Assembly: GCA_902616675.1 (NCBI GenBank) | Contig: CACMTV010000002.1 | Span: 83,146 to 147,145 of the forward strand | DNA from: an uncultured Pelagibacteraceae bacterium | GTDB lineage: Bacteria; Pseudomonadota; Alphaproteobacteria; Pelagibacterales; Pelagibacteraceae | DNA length: 64,000 bases | Reading direction: 5' to 3' | In this document: piece by piece, positions 29,072 through 36,753 of the stretch | Numbering within the stretch: position 1 is the stretch's first letter | Layout: every line of letters begins with the position of its first letter | Notes under the pieces: generated by a model | Seen by the model: the letters and a program-made list of their open reading frames with translations, nothing else | Told to the model about the DNA's origin: nothing | Databases searched by the model: none | Position numbers and translations under genes: made by a program

Positions 29072-29424
29072 TGTTTACAAAATTATACGCAGCTACTTGG
29101 GGGGATGTTGGTAAAGCAAAAGAAAAAGGTTTTTTTGATTTTGATTTATTTTCATGGATGGCTTGGACATGGCAAACGGCTGCTTTTTTTATCTTTATAG
29201 CTTTATGCATAACGGTAATGCTTATTTGGGAAAAGAAAGTACCAGGAGGTTCTCCAAGAAAAGGTATTTTAGGTTTAGATACAACTAGAGGTGATAGATT
29301 GTTCGTTTCTTTGTTGGGAAGCGCATTTATTCACTTGGCATGGTTAGGATTGGTTGGGAGTCTCTTGTGGATAGCATCTATTATTTGTGTTGCTTATTTT
29401 ATTGTTGTATTTAAATACGTATAA
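29071..29424 (+). CDS. glpU: Small membrane protein of the glycerol transport operon (DUF2160)
   Basis: The 117-residue protein has three hydrophobic segments, around residues 33-50, 78-97 and 98-116, and matches what I recall of the DUF2160 family (WGDVGKAKEKGFFDF..., RKGILGLDTTRGDR). This family travels with glpSTPQ-type transporters; its molecular role is not established. The one-base overlap with glpQ and the five-base gap to gap place it firmly in the operon. A transporter accessory subunit is an inference. Confidence 0.82.
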   Translation: MFTKLYAATWGDVGKAKEKGFFDFDLFSWMAWTWQTAAFFIFIALCITVMLIWEKKVPGGSPRKGILGLDTTRGDRLFVSLLGSAFIHLAWLGLVGSLLWIASIICVAYFIVVFKYV

Positions 29425-29429
29425 CAATT

Positions 29430-30434
29430 ATGGTCAAAGTAGGAATAAATGGTTTTGGTAGAATAGGGCGTTTAATCTTAAGAGCTTTATTAGAAAATTA
29501 TAAAGGTAAAATTCAAGTAGTAGGTATTAATGATTTAGGCTCAATAGAAGCTAACGCTCACCTTATAAAATTTGATAGTACACACGGAACATTAAATCAC
29601 GATGTTAAAACAACTAAAGAAGGTTTTGAAATCGGAGATCAGAAAATAAAAGTTTTTGCCGAAAGAGATCCAGCTAAATTACCTTGGGGAAAAATTGGAG
29701 CTGATGTCGTTTTAGAATGTACTGGTTTCTTTTTAGATAAAAGTTCAGCCGGCAAACATATAGAAGCTGGCGCTAAAAAAGTAATAATATCAGCACCTGC
29801 AAAAGAAGTAGACTTTACAGTAGTCCAAGGGGTGAACAGTAAAGATTTGAAAAAAGATCATAATATAATTTCTAATGGGTCTTGCACCACAAATTGCTTA
29901 GCACCAGTTGCGATGGTTTTAGAAAATACTTTCGGTATTGAATATGGTTATATGACTACTATTCATAGTTACACGGGAGACCAAAAACTTTTAGATACAT
30001 TGCACAAAGACTTGAGAAGAGCTAGAGCATCAGGGGACGCGATGATACCAACTTCAACGGGCGCCGCTAAAGCTATGAGTTTAGTATTACCAAGTTTAAA
30101 AGGAAAACTTGATGGAACAGCAATAAGAGTGCCAACACCCAATGTTTCTTTAATTGATCTTACATTCGTGCCTAATAAAGAAGTAACGTCTGAGAGTATA
30201 AATGATGCCATGAGCAAAGCAGCTAAGGGACCCTTAAAAGGGATTTTAGCAACTAATTCAGCTCCTTTAGTTTCTAAAGACTTTAATCATAACCCACACA
30301 GTTCAATATTTGACTTAACACAAACTCAGGTTATTAAAGGAAAGTTCAGTAGAGTATTATCTTGGTATGACAATGAGTGGGGTTTTTCTAATAGAATGTG
30401 TGACACTGCTATTCAAATAGCTGGATTAATTTAA
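29430..30434 (+). CDS. gap: Glyceraldehyde-3-phosphate dehydrogenase
   Basis: Oxidises glyceraldehyde-3-phosphate to 1,3-bisphosphoglycerate, or the reverse in gluconeogenesis. The 334-residue protein has the N-terminal VGINGFGRIGRLILRA, the active-site SNGSCTTNCLAPVAMVL with catalytic Cys, and the C-terminal SWYDNEWGFSNRMCD. It starts five bases after glpU, so it is probably the last gene of the glycerol operon. The stop overlaps the stop of a small reverse ORF. Confidence 0.97.
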   Translation: MVKVGINGFGRIGRLILRALLENYKGKIQVVGINDLGSIEANAHLIKFDSTHGTLNHDVKTTKEGFEIGDQKIKVFAERDPAKLPWGKIGADVVLECTGFFLDKSSAGKHIEAGAKKVIISAPAKEVDFTVVQGVNSKDLKKDHNIISNGSCTTNCLAPVAMVLENTFGIEYGYMTTIHSYTGDQKLLDTLHKDLRRARASGDAMIPTSTGAAKAMSLVLPSLKGKLDGTAIRVPTPNVSLIDLTFVPNKEVTSESINDAMSKAAKGPLKGILATNSAPLVSKDFNHNPHSSIFDLTQTQVIKGKFSRVLSWYDNEWGFSNRMCDTAIQIAGLI

Positions 30435-30610
30435 TTTTTAATATTTTTTTCTGCCTCTTCAATAAGTTTTAGAGTACTCGGAGGTATATCTTCTTTTGAT
30501 ATTTTTTTTGGCTCTTGATAACTTTGATTATTAACTTTTTTTACTGGTTTGGATTGATTTAATTCATTAACCGCATCTAAAATATCTGAAATGTCGAATT
30601 TTTGCTCCAT
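30431..30610 (-). CDS. Small hypothetical protein (59 residues)
   Basis: An open frame of 59 codons, ATG at 30610 to TAA at 30431, that fills the gap between gap and znuA. It starts MEQKFDISDILDAVNELNQS and continues charged and hydrophilic, with no membrane segment or signal peptide. Its stop overlaps the gap stop by four bases, the same packing as other convergent real genes here. I do not recognise the family. A perfect inverted repeat abuts its start codon and no ribosome site is evident, so it may be leaderless or may be spurious. Confidence 0.55.
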   Translation of the reverse strand: MEQKFDISDILDAVNELNQSKPVKKVNNQSYQEPKKISKEDIPPSTLKLIEEAEKNIKN

Positions 30611-30633
30611 GATAATATGTATTACATATTATC
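30611..30633. repeat. 23-base perfect inverted repeat abutting a start codon
   Basis: Two 11-base arms, GATAATATGTA (30611-30621) and TACATATTATC (30623-30633), flank a single central T. The element ends one base before the start codon of the 59-codon reverse ORF and lies 15 bases after the znuA stop. The symmetry fits a dimeric repressor operator. There is no U-tract after it in either direction, which argues against an intrinsic terminator. Confidence 0.7.
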
Positions 30634-30648
30634 ACTTTATTTTTAAAG

Positions 30649-31608
30649 TTAACAACCTTTAAAAGATTTAGACATATTACTTATTAAATCAAAATATAAA
30701 GTTTTTCCTGGATTTAAAGTTGCTCCTAATGGATCTATAACTCCAGTCTTAATATTTGTATCCTTTGCTACTGCTTTGATTATGTCAGGGTTAAATTGAG
30801 GTTCAGAAAATACACAACTTACTTTTTCATGTTCAATCACTTCTCTAATTTCAGACAATTGTTCTGCACCAGGTAATACATCTGTATTTACTGTGAAAGC
30901 TCCCAAGACATTCACATCAAATCTTTTTTCAAAATATTGGTAGGCGTCATGAAAAACAATTGATTTAAAATCTTTATTTAATTCAGATTTTACTTTTTTC
31001 GTAAGTTTATCCAAATCTTTGTGTGCTTTTTTTAAATTAGCTTTATATTTAGATGCGTTTTCTTGATCTTTTTCAATTAGATGTTCTGCCATTTCACTTA
31101 AAATTACTTTTGCATTCATTGGATCAAGCCAGATATGTGGATCGTGTTCACCGTGAGCATGCTCGTGATGATCATCATGTTTATCCTCTTTATGACCATG
31201 CTCTTTATGTTCATCATGTCCATGATCATCGTGCCCTTCGAATATATTTCTTTCTCTAAATTCTAATTTTTTTAAACTTTTAATTTCCATTAATTCTATT
31301 TTTTCAGCTTTTTTTGCAATTGATTTTAATGGTTTTTCTAAAAAATTTTCTAAGTCTTCGCCAACCCAAAATATTAAGTCAGCATTTTGTAACATTTTTG
31401 CATGTGATGGTTTTAAAGCAAATCCATGTGGGGAAGCATAACCATCTACAATTAAATCTGGTTTACCAACTCCATCCATTAAATAACTTGCTAATGAATG
31501 TATAGGTTTTATTGAAGCAACTACTTTGACATCAGCATTTGCCGGAGTAAAAATAACTAAAAGAGATAATAATGATGCTATTAGCGGTAATTTTTTTATG
31601 TTTTTCAT
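30649..31608 (-). CDS. znuA: Zinc ABC transporter, substrate-binding protein
   Basis: Periplasmic zinc-binding protein, 319 residues, with a signal peptide (MKNIKKLPLIASLLSLLVIFTPANA). A His/Asp/Glu-rich loop at about residues 123-157 (many HDDHGHDEHKEHGH-type repeats) is followed by DPHIWLDPMNAKVI. Both are hallmarks of ZnuA rather than manganese-binding relatives. It is transcribed away from znuC-znuB-zur across a 73-base region with two Zur-like boxes. Confidence 0.95.
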   Translation of the reverse strand: MKNIKKLPLIASLLSLLVIFTPANADVKVVASIKPIHSLASYLMDGVGKPDLIVDGYASPHGFALKPSHAKMLQNADLIFWVGEDLENFLEKPLKSIAKKAEKIELMEIKSLKKLEFRERNIFEGHDDHGHDEHKEHGHKEDKHDDHHEHAHGEHDPHIWLDPMNAKVILSEMAEHLIEKDQENASKYKANLKKAHKDLDKLTKKVKSELNKDFKSIVFHDAYQYFEKRFDVNVLGAFTVNTDVLPGAEQLSEIREVIEHEKVSCVFSEPQFNPDIIKAVAKDTNIKTGVIDPLGATLNPGKTLYFDLISNMSKSFKGC

Positions 31609-31627
31609 AGTATTGATATGTTAAAGT

Positions 31628-31642
31628 TGTTATAATATAACA
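31628..31642. promoter_or_regulatory. Zur box 1 (znuA/znuCB divergent operator)
   Basis: A perfect 7-1-7 palindrome TGTTATAATATAACA. This matches the known alphaproteobacterial Zur recognition pattern, and the zur gene itself is at 33248-33655. It sits between divergent znuA and znuC and could repress both when zinc is sufficient. Confidence 0.88.
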
Positions 31643-31645
31643 CTA

Positions 31646-31660
31646 TGTAATAATATAACA
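31646..31660. promoter_or_regulatory. Zur box 2
   Basis: TGTAATAATATAACA, the same palindrome as box 1 with one mismatch in the left arm. Centre-to-centre spacing to box 1 is 18 bases. Two boxes would let two Zur dimers bind the divergent promoter region, one nearer each gene. Confidence 0.72.
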
Positions 31661-31681
31661 TTTGAAAGTCAAGTGAAAAAA

Positions 31682-32428
31682 ATGAACTTAAATCAAAACA
31701 TCTTAGTAAAATTAAAACAAGCAGGTCTTCGTATAAATAATAAATGGCTTGTTAAAGATGTATCTCTACAGATTGAAAAAGGTAAAATAGTTACTCTTAT
31801 TGGTCCGAATGGTTCTGGAAAAAGCACAACCGCAAAAATTGCACTTGGTATCTATAAAAAAATTAATGGGGAAGCTAAAAAATATACAACTAAAGTTGGG
31901 TATGTTCCTCAAAAAATTTCAATTGATTGGACATTACCACTTAGAGTAAGTGATTTCATGGTACTTACTGAAAATCTTAAAGAGGAAGCTATTAACGATG
32001 CTCTATCATTAACGGGCGTTATACATCTTAAAGATAAAAATTTAGGAGACTTATCAGGTGGAGAATTTCAAAGAGTTCTGCTTGCAAGAGCGATTTCAAA
32101 AAAACCAGAATTACTAGTTCTTGATGAGCCGGTACAGGGAGTTGATTTTACGGGTGAAATTGCCTTATACGAACTTATAAAGAAAATTTCTGATGAATTA
32201 AATTGTGGAATTTTATTAATTTCTCACGACTTGCATACTGTAATGAGTGCTACGGATCACGTTGTTTGCCTAAATGGTCATGTGTGTTGCTCAGGATCTC
32301 CAATAGAGGTTGCAAAAAATAATGAATATAAAGCTTTATTCGGTGAACAGGCTTCTCAAATATTGTCAAGATACGAGCACAGACACGATCACATTCATAC
32401 AAATGAAGGAAAGATAAAAAAAAATTAA
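31682..32428 (+). CDS. znuC: Zinc ABC transporter ATPase
   Basis: Drives zinc uptake through ZnuB. It has Walker A GPNGSGKS, signature LSGGEFQR, Walker B LLVLDEP and switch His in ISHDLHTV. The C-terminus is His-rich (RYEHRHDHIHTNEG), as is usual for ZnuC. ATG at 31682 is chosen; an in-frame GTG at 31673 would add three residues, and neither has a convincing ribosome site. The stop abuts the znuB start. Confidence 0.93.
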   Translation: MNLNQNILVKLKQAGLRINNKWLVKDVSLQIEKGKIVTLIGPNGSGKSTTAKIALGIYKKINGEAKKYTTKVGYVPQKISIDWTLPLRVSDFMVLTENLKEEAINDALSLTGVIHLKDKNLGDLSGGEFQRVLLARAISKKPELLVLDEPVQGVDFTGEIALYELIKKISDELNCGILLISHDLHTVMSATDHVVCLNGHVCCSGSPIEVAKNNEYKALFGEQASQILSRYEHRHDHIHTNEGKIKKN

Positions 32429-33232
32429 ATGTTAGATGATTTCTTTATAAGGGCTTTAATAGCTGGGCTTGGTATTGCAATTGTAACAGGTCCCCTTGGA
32501 TGTTTCGTCATATGGAGACGATTGTCATATTTTGGTGATACTCTTGCTCACTCCGCTTTACTCGGAGTTACACTCGCCTATACTTTAGAATTTAATATTG
32601 CCGTTTCAGTATTTATTATTTCGTCTTTAATTGCATTAATTCTAATAGATCTACAAAAAAGAACTAATCTACCAGGAGATGCTTTACTAGGACTTTTAGC
32701 TCATTCATCCTTGGCAGTTGGACTAGTTGTTATTGGATTTTTAACATTTATAAGGTTCGATATTATGGGATTATTATTTGGAGATATATTAGCAGTTACA
32801 ACTGATGATATATTCATTATATGGATAGGTGGTCCGTTAATATTAATAATACTTAAATTAATTTGGAAACCTTTATTTGCATCAACAGTAAACTATGAAC
32901 TGGCAGAAGCTGAGGGATTAAATCCTGACAGAGCTAAAGCTATATTTACTATTTTAATGGCAGGTATCATTGCTATTTCAATTAAAATGGTTGGACTATT
33001 ATTAATTACAGGAATGTTAATTATACCAGCTGCAATGGCTAGAAATATTTCTTCGAGCCCACAAATGATGGTAATTTATTCAGTGATTGGGGGATTGTTG
33101 TCTGTAATTTTAGGTTTATTAACTTCTTTAGAATTTAATACAGCTTCAGGGCCTTCAATAATAGCAGCTGCCTTACTTTTATTCATACTTTCATTATTAA
33201 AAATTAAACAATCGATTAAATTGAAAAATTGA
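32429..33232 (+). CDS. znuB: Zinc ABC transporter permease
   Basis: ABC-3 family inner-membrane permease of 267 residues with about eight hydrophobic segments. It contains family stretches GPLGCFVIWRRLSYFGDTLAHSALLG and KMVGLLLITGMLIIPAAMARN. It begins on the base after the znuC stop and is followed by zur after 15 bases. Confidence 0.94.
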   Translation: MLDDFFIRALIAGLGIAIVTGPLGCFVIWRRLSYFGDTLAHSALLGVTLAYTLEFNIAVSVFIISSLIALILIDLQKRTNLPGDALLGLLAHSSLAVGLVVIGFLTFIRFDIMGLLFGDILAVTTDDIFIIWIGGPLILIILKLIWKPLFASTVNYELAEAEGLNPDRAKAIFTILMAGIIAISIKMVGLLLITGMLIIPAAMARNISSSPQMMVIYSVIGGLLSVILGLLTSLEFNTASGPSIIAAALLLFILSLLKIKQSIKLKN

Positions 33233-33247
33233 TGGAGAATCAGTACA

Positions 33248-33655
33248 ATGGCTAAAATGCAAAAAGAATATAATCTATCAAAAAATCAGCAAATAGTTTT
33301 TGATATAATCGAAAAATCTAGCGAACCGGTTAAAGCTTACTCAATTCTATATAATGTAAAAAAAAAGGGTATCAAAGCTCCTCCTCAAGTTTATAGAGCT
33401 TTAGAAAAATTAATTAAGCTTGGTAAAATTCATAAAGTGGAAAGTAAAAATGCATTCGTAGCTTGTAAAAGTTCTAATTGTGAAATATCAAAAGCTACCG
33501 CTTTTTCAATTTGTGAGATTTGTGAAAAAGTCACTGAAATTGCAAACAATAAACTTTCTAATTTCTTAAATAGTTTTGAGGATAAATCTGGCATGAAATA
33601 TAAAAAGTATAATCTTGAATTTTTCGGATTATGCAAAAAGTGTAAAAAAACTTAA
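33248..33655 (+). CDS. zur: Fur-family zinc uptake regulator
   Basis: A 135-residue Fur-family repressor. It has a winged-helix DNA-binding half (SKNQQIVFDIIEKSSEPVKAYSILYNVKKKG) and cysteine pairs CEICEK and CKKCKK for the structural zinc. Its place at the end of znuCB, behind two Zur boxes, supports zinc rather than iron as effector and suggests autoregulation. Confidence 0.9.
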   Translation: MAKMQKEYNLSKNQQIVFDIIEKSSEPVKAYSILYNVKKKGIKAPPQVYRALEKLIKLGKIHKVESKNAFVACKSSNCEISKATAFSICEICEKVTEIANNKLSNFLNSFEDKSGMKYKKYNLEFFGLCKKCKKT

Positions 33656-33756
33656 TTTTCCCCCATTTTAGCTGATTATAATTCACCTTTTAGTTGCATT
33701 ACGGTTACATTTACTAATTATACGTGCTAGTTTTTTTAAAAAAATAAGGAGTATAC
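33656..33756 (+). promoter_or_regulatory. Leader region of the betaine-type binding protein gene
   Basis: A 101-base gap that ends in a perfect AAGGAG ribosome site seven bases ahead of the proX ATG. Just before it is a symmetric T7A7 run (33731-33744). A promoter is expected here, but no -35/-10 pair could be fixed with confidence. Confidence 0.4.
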
Positions 33757-34698
33757 ATGAAACATTTTAAAATTATCGTTGCTTTGATTGCAGCTTTGTT
33801 CATAACAAAAGCAGTTAATGCTAACGAAATCAAAATGGCTAAAGCGAACTGGGATACTGGTTATTTCCAAGCTGAAATATACAAACAAGCTTTGGAAAAA
33901 ATGGGCTACAAAGTAACTGAGCCTAAAGCAATTAAGCCTTCAGTATTTTACGTTGCAGCAGCAGCAGGAGATCTTGACCTATGGGTAAACGGATGGTTTG
34001 GAACTCACGATGGATATATCAAAGAAGCTAAAGGTAAAGTTAAAAAAGTTGGTTATGTAATGAAAAAAGGTGGCTTACAAGGTTACCTGATCGACAAAAA
34101 ATCAGCTGACAGCCTTGGTATCAAAAGCGTAATGGATATTAAAAAACACGCAGCAAAATTTGACTCTAATGGTGACGGTAAAGCAGACATGGTAGCTTGC
34201 CCTCCAGGTTGGGGATGTGAGAAACAAATCACAAAACACTTTGCTGAACTAGGTTTAGGTGACTTTATAAATCCAGTAAAAGCTGACTACTCAGCATCTA
34301 TGGCTGACGTAGTTGCTAAATATAAAAACGGTAAGCCAGTATTATTTTATACTTGGACACCGAATTGGACAGTTGGTGCTTTAAAACTTGGACAAGATGT
34401 TGTTTGGATAGAAGTTCCATACAGCGCTACAAAAAAAGTAGCAGTATCAAATGCAACAAAATCTAAAATAAATATGGGTTTTGGTGCTGATGATATTCGT
34501 CCAGCAGCTAACTCTGATTTCTTAAAAGCTAATCCTAAAGTGAAAAAAATGCTTTCTAAAGCATCTATTCCACTAGCGGATATCGCAGCACAAAACATGA
34601 AGATGAATGCTGGTGAGAAAAGCGAAAGAGCAATCAAGAAGCATGCTAAGGAGTGGATTAAAGCGAACCAAAGTACGTTCGACAGTTGGATAAAGTAA
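33757..34698 (+). CDS. proX: Glycine betaine/proline-type ABC transporter, substrate-binding protein
   Basis: Periplasmic OpuAC-domain protein, 313 residues, with a signal peptide (MKHFKIIVALIAALFITKAVNA). It has the ProX-type core (AKANWDTGYFQAEIYKQALEKMGYKV, DLDLWVNGWFGTHDGY) and a DSNGDGKADM calcium-loop-like insertion seen in ProX homologues. The Trp-rich sites suit a quaternary ammonium ligand, but glycine betaine, proline betaine or another osmolyte cannot be told apart. Codon use is strongly biased and the ribosome site is strong. Confidence 0.88.
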   Translation: MKHFKIIVALIAALFITKAVNANEIKMAKANWDTGYFQAEIYKQALEKMGYKVTEPKAIKPSVFYVAAAAGDLDLWVNGWFGTHDGYIKEAKGKVKKVGYVMKKGGLQGYLIDKKSADSLGIKSVMDIKKHAAKFDSNGDGKADMVACPPGWGCEKQITKHFAELGLGDFINPVKADYSASMADVVAKYKNGKPVLFYTWTPNWTVGALKLGQDVVWIEVPYSATKKVAVSNATKSKINMGFGADDIRPAANSDFLKANPKVKKMLSKASIPLADIAAQNMKMNAGEKSERAIKKHAKEWIKANQSTFDSWIK

Positions 34699-34709
34699 GT
34701 TTTAGGTAA

Positions 34710-35576
34710 GTGAGCTTAAAACTTTCACCATCTGACTACGAAGTATACGTTCCGATAGCAGAATGGATTGAAAAACATATTAAGGAGTGGTTGTTCATGC
34801 AACGACCACTCTTTAAAAAGTTATCAGCTCCAATAGACTCAGTTTTAAACGGTTTAGACACATTATTTAACTTCATACCATTTCCGATAGTAATTCTTAT
34901 ATTCATGGCTTTTGCATTTAAAACTAATGGATTAAAATTCGCATTATTATCAGCACTAAGTTTAATTTTTATTGACCTTGTTGATTTGTGGCAAGAAACA
35001 ATGACAACGTTAGCAATGATATTCACAGCAGTTATCTTTTGCATGATAATTGGAATACCTTTGGGAATTGTTGCATCACGAAGTAATTTATTTGAAACTA
35101 TATTAAGGCCTATACTCGATATAATGCAAACTATACCAAGTTTTGTTTATTTAATTCCTGTTGTGATGTTATTTGGAGTAGGGCTGACACCGGGTGTGGT
35201 TGCAACTATTGTATTTGCTTTGCCACCAATTGTTAGACTAACGAACTTAGGAATTAGACAAGTTGGTAAAGGATTTAAAGAAGCTGGTGCGAGCTTAGGT
35301 TTATCAAGATTTTTAATTTTAACTAAAATAGAAATTCCTTTAGCCATGAAAACTATTATGGCAGGAGTAAACCAAACGTTAATGTTAGCTTTATCAATGG
35401 TAGTTATAGCTGCACTAATTGGAGCAGGGGGGTTAGGATTAACTGTATACGTTGCATTAGGTAGGTTAGATATTGGTGGAGCTGTTGTTGGAGGAACTGG
35501 TATTGTTATATTAGCAATTATTTTAGATAGAATAACCCAAAAAATTATTCCTCAAGATAACATTAAATCTAGATAA
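34710..35576 (+). CDS. proW: Glycine betaine/proline-type ABC transporter permease
   Basis: ProW/OpuAB-type permease of 288 residues with about six to seven membrane segments and the EAA loop EAGASLGLSRFLILTKIEIPLA. The GTG start at 34710 is kept because the N-terminal VPIAEWIEKHIKEWL matches the pre-membrane segment of ProW. However, an in-frame ATG at 34797 has a better ribosome site (AAGGAG, nine bases ahead). No ProV ATPase gene follows; the next gene is reverse, one base away. Confidence 0.9.
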   Translation: MSLKLSPSDYEVYVPIAEWIEKHIKEWLFMQRPLFKKLSAPIDSVLNGLDTLFNFIPFPIVILIFMAFAFKTNGLKFALLSALSLIFIDLVDLWQETMTTLAMIFTAVIFCMIIGIPLGIVASRSNLFETILRPILDIMQTIPSFVYLIPVVMLFGVGLTPGVVATIVFALPPIVRLTNLGIRQVGKGFKEAGASLGLSRFLILTKIEIPLAMKTIMAGVNQTLMLALSMVVIAALIGAGGLGLTVYVALGRLDIGGAVVGGTGIVILAIILDRITQKIIPQDNIKSR

Positions 35577-35577
35577 T

Positions 35578-36423
35578 TTAATTAATTTTTCTAACAAAAA
35601 GAACAAAAATGATTGACGTCACAAACATAATCAATGCATATGCAGCTGTAGGAACCATAAACACAATATCATCAAATAACTGAGTTGCTACAAATACAGC
35701 TAATGTTCCATTTTGTAAACCGCATTCAAGAGAAATACATTTTCTCTGGGGAATTCCTGAAGCAAACATTTTAGCAATATAATAACCTAAGAAAATCATA
35801 GTTAGATTTAGCAGCAAAGATATTAAACCTGCTCTTGTAATAAAACTAATTATTCTGTCCCATTCCTCAACCCAAATAGATATAAAAACAATTAAAAATA
35901 ATATTACTGATAGCCTTTGAACTAATAAAGTTTTAGATATTATAAAATCAGTCATTAAACTTCTAACAATCATTCCAAAAAGCACTGGCACGGTTACTAC
36001 AAAAAACATTTTAAGCGCAATATTTAGCATTGAAATTTCTTTAACTATTTCAACACCTAAATAATTAGCTGAATTAAACACTATCAAAGGGACAATAATT
36101 ATACTTAGTAAGCTTACAACAGCAGTTAATGTTACTGATAAAGCAACATCTCCATCAGCAAATTTAGTTAATATGTTTGAAGTTACTCCACCTGGTGCTG
36201 CCGCAATAATCATGACACCCATAGCAATTTCTACAGGTAACGAAATTAAACTTATTAAGATAATAGCTACTATAGGAAGAAGAATAACTTGTGATAAAAA
36301 GCCTATAAGAAAATCTTTAGGATTTTTTATTACTCTTAAAAAATCTTGAGCTGTTAAACCTAGTCCAAGACCAAACATGATTATAGCTAAACATATCGGC
36401 GCTATACTTTTTGCGATTTCCAC
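35578..36423 (-). CDS. Bile acid:sodium symporter family (BASS) transporter
   Basis: The 281-residue membrane protein has about nine to ten hydrophobic segments and BASS-family stretches MFGLGLGLTAQDFLR, AAAPGGVTSNILTKFADGDVALSVTLTAV and SLECGLQNGTLAVFVA. Bacterial members move organic anions with sodium; the substrate here is unknown and need not be a bile acid. It converges on proW with a one-base gap. A 17-base inverted repeat lies 12 bases ahead of its start. Confidence 0.88.
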   Translation of the reverse strand: MEIAKSIAPICLAIIMFGLGLGLTAQDFLRVIKNPKDFLIGFLSQVILLPIVAIILISLISLPVEIAMGVMIIAAAPGGVTSNILTKFADGDVALSVTLTAVVSLLSIIIVPLIVFNSANYLGVEIVKEISMLNIALKMFFVVTVPVLFGMIVRSLMTDFIISKTLLVQRLSVILFLIVFISIWVEEWDRIISFITRAGLISLLLNLTMIFLGYYIAKMFASGIPQRKCISLECGLQNGTLAVFVATQLFDDIVFMVPTAAYALIMFVTSIIFVLFVRKIN

Positions 36424-36435
36424 TCATTTCTCCCG

Positions 36436-36452
36436 ATGTTACTATGTAACAT
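36436..36452. repeat. Inverted repeat upstream of the BASS transporter gene
   Basis: Perfect arms ATGTTAC (36436-36442) and GTAACAT (36446-36452) with spacer TAT. It is centred about 20 bases upstream of the reverse ATG at 36423. The size and position fit an operator for a dimeric regulator; the regulator is unknown. Confidence 0.6.
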
Positions 36453-36524
36453 ATACAGAAAAAGGGCCCAAAATGAAACAATCTTGGGTTGTGCTCAACT
36501 CAACTTATGATAGATTCGTCTCAT

Positions 36525-36665
36525 ATGAGAATCTTAGCTTCAAGAATTAAAAACGCTAAAGAGCTTAAGTACGGTAAGCTTAAAACTAGCTTGCTAAAGC
36601 CAAAAAATAACCTTCAGTCAGACTTCTACTATCTTTTTAAGAAAAAAACTTTAATCAAAAAATAA
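36525..36665 (+). CDS. Possible small basic protein (46 residues)
   Basis: A 46-codon frame, ATG at 36525 to TAA at 36663-36665, starting MRILASRIKNAKELKYGKLK and very rich in Lys. An in-frame ATG at 36507 would add six residues. There is no ribosome site and no recognised family. Lys-rich frames arise readily in AT-rich DNA, so it could be chance. It is listed because it fills most of an otherwise long gap. Confidence 0.3.
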   Translation: MRILASRIKNAKELKYGKLKTSLLKPKNNLQSDFYYLFKKKTLIKK

Positions 36666-36705
36666 TTAACTAAATCATTTTTCCCGTATACGGTGCGACA
36701 TTATT

Positions 36706-36724
36706 GATAATGATAATTATTCTC
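36706..36724. promoter_or_regulatory. Fur-box-like iron operator
   Basis: GATAATGATAATTATTCTC agrees with the classical 19-base Fur box (GATAATGATAATCATTATC) at 17 of 19 positions. It lies about 50 bases before the start of an iron(III)-binding protein gene, which is the expected place for iron-dependent repression. No Fur-family gene other than zur is in the window. Confidence 0.78.
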
Positions 36725-36736
36725 ATTCTCAGTTAA

Positions 36737-36753
36737 TTGAGAACTATTCTCAA
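36737..36753. repeat. Inverted repeat in the iron-transport leader
   Basis: Perfect arms TTGAGAA (36737-36743) and TTCTCAA (36747-36753) with spacer CTA. It is 12 bases after the Fur-like box and 18 bases before the ATG. A related half-site (ATTCTCA) occurs within and just after the Fur-like box. It may be a second operator or overlap the transcription start. Confidence 0.55.

Noticed and set aside
30611-30633. Reading the 23-base inverted repeat as the znuA terminator
   Set aside because: The arms are AT-rich with a one-base centre and no U-tract follows on the reverse strand; the ATG of the next ORF follows at once. An operator is a better fit, though unproven.
33731-33744. T7A7 palindrome ahead of proX as an operator
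   Set aside because: A homopolymer junction is palindromic by composition alone and is expected in DNA this AT-rich.
36475-36552. A 25-codon frame (MKQSWVVLNSTYDRF...) in the BASS-iron gap
   Set aside because: Very short, no ribosome site, and overlaps the slightly better 46-codon candidate; no basis to prefer it.
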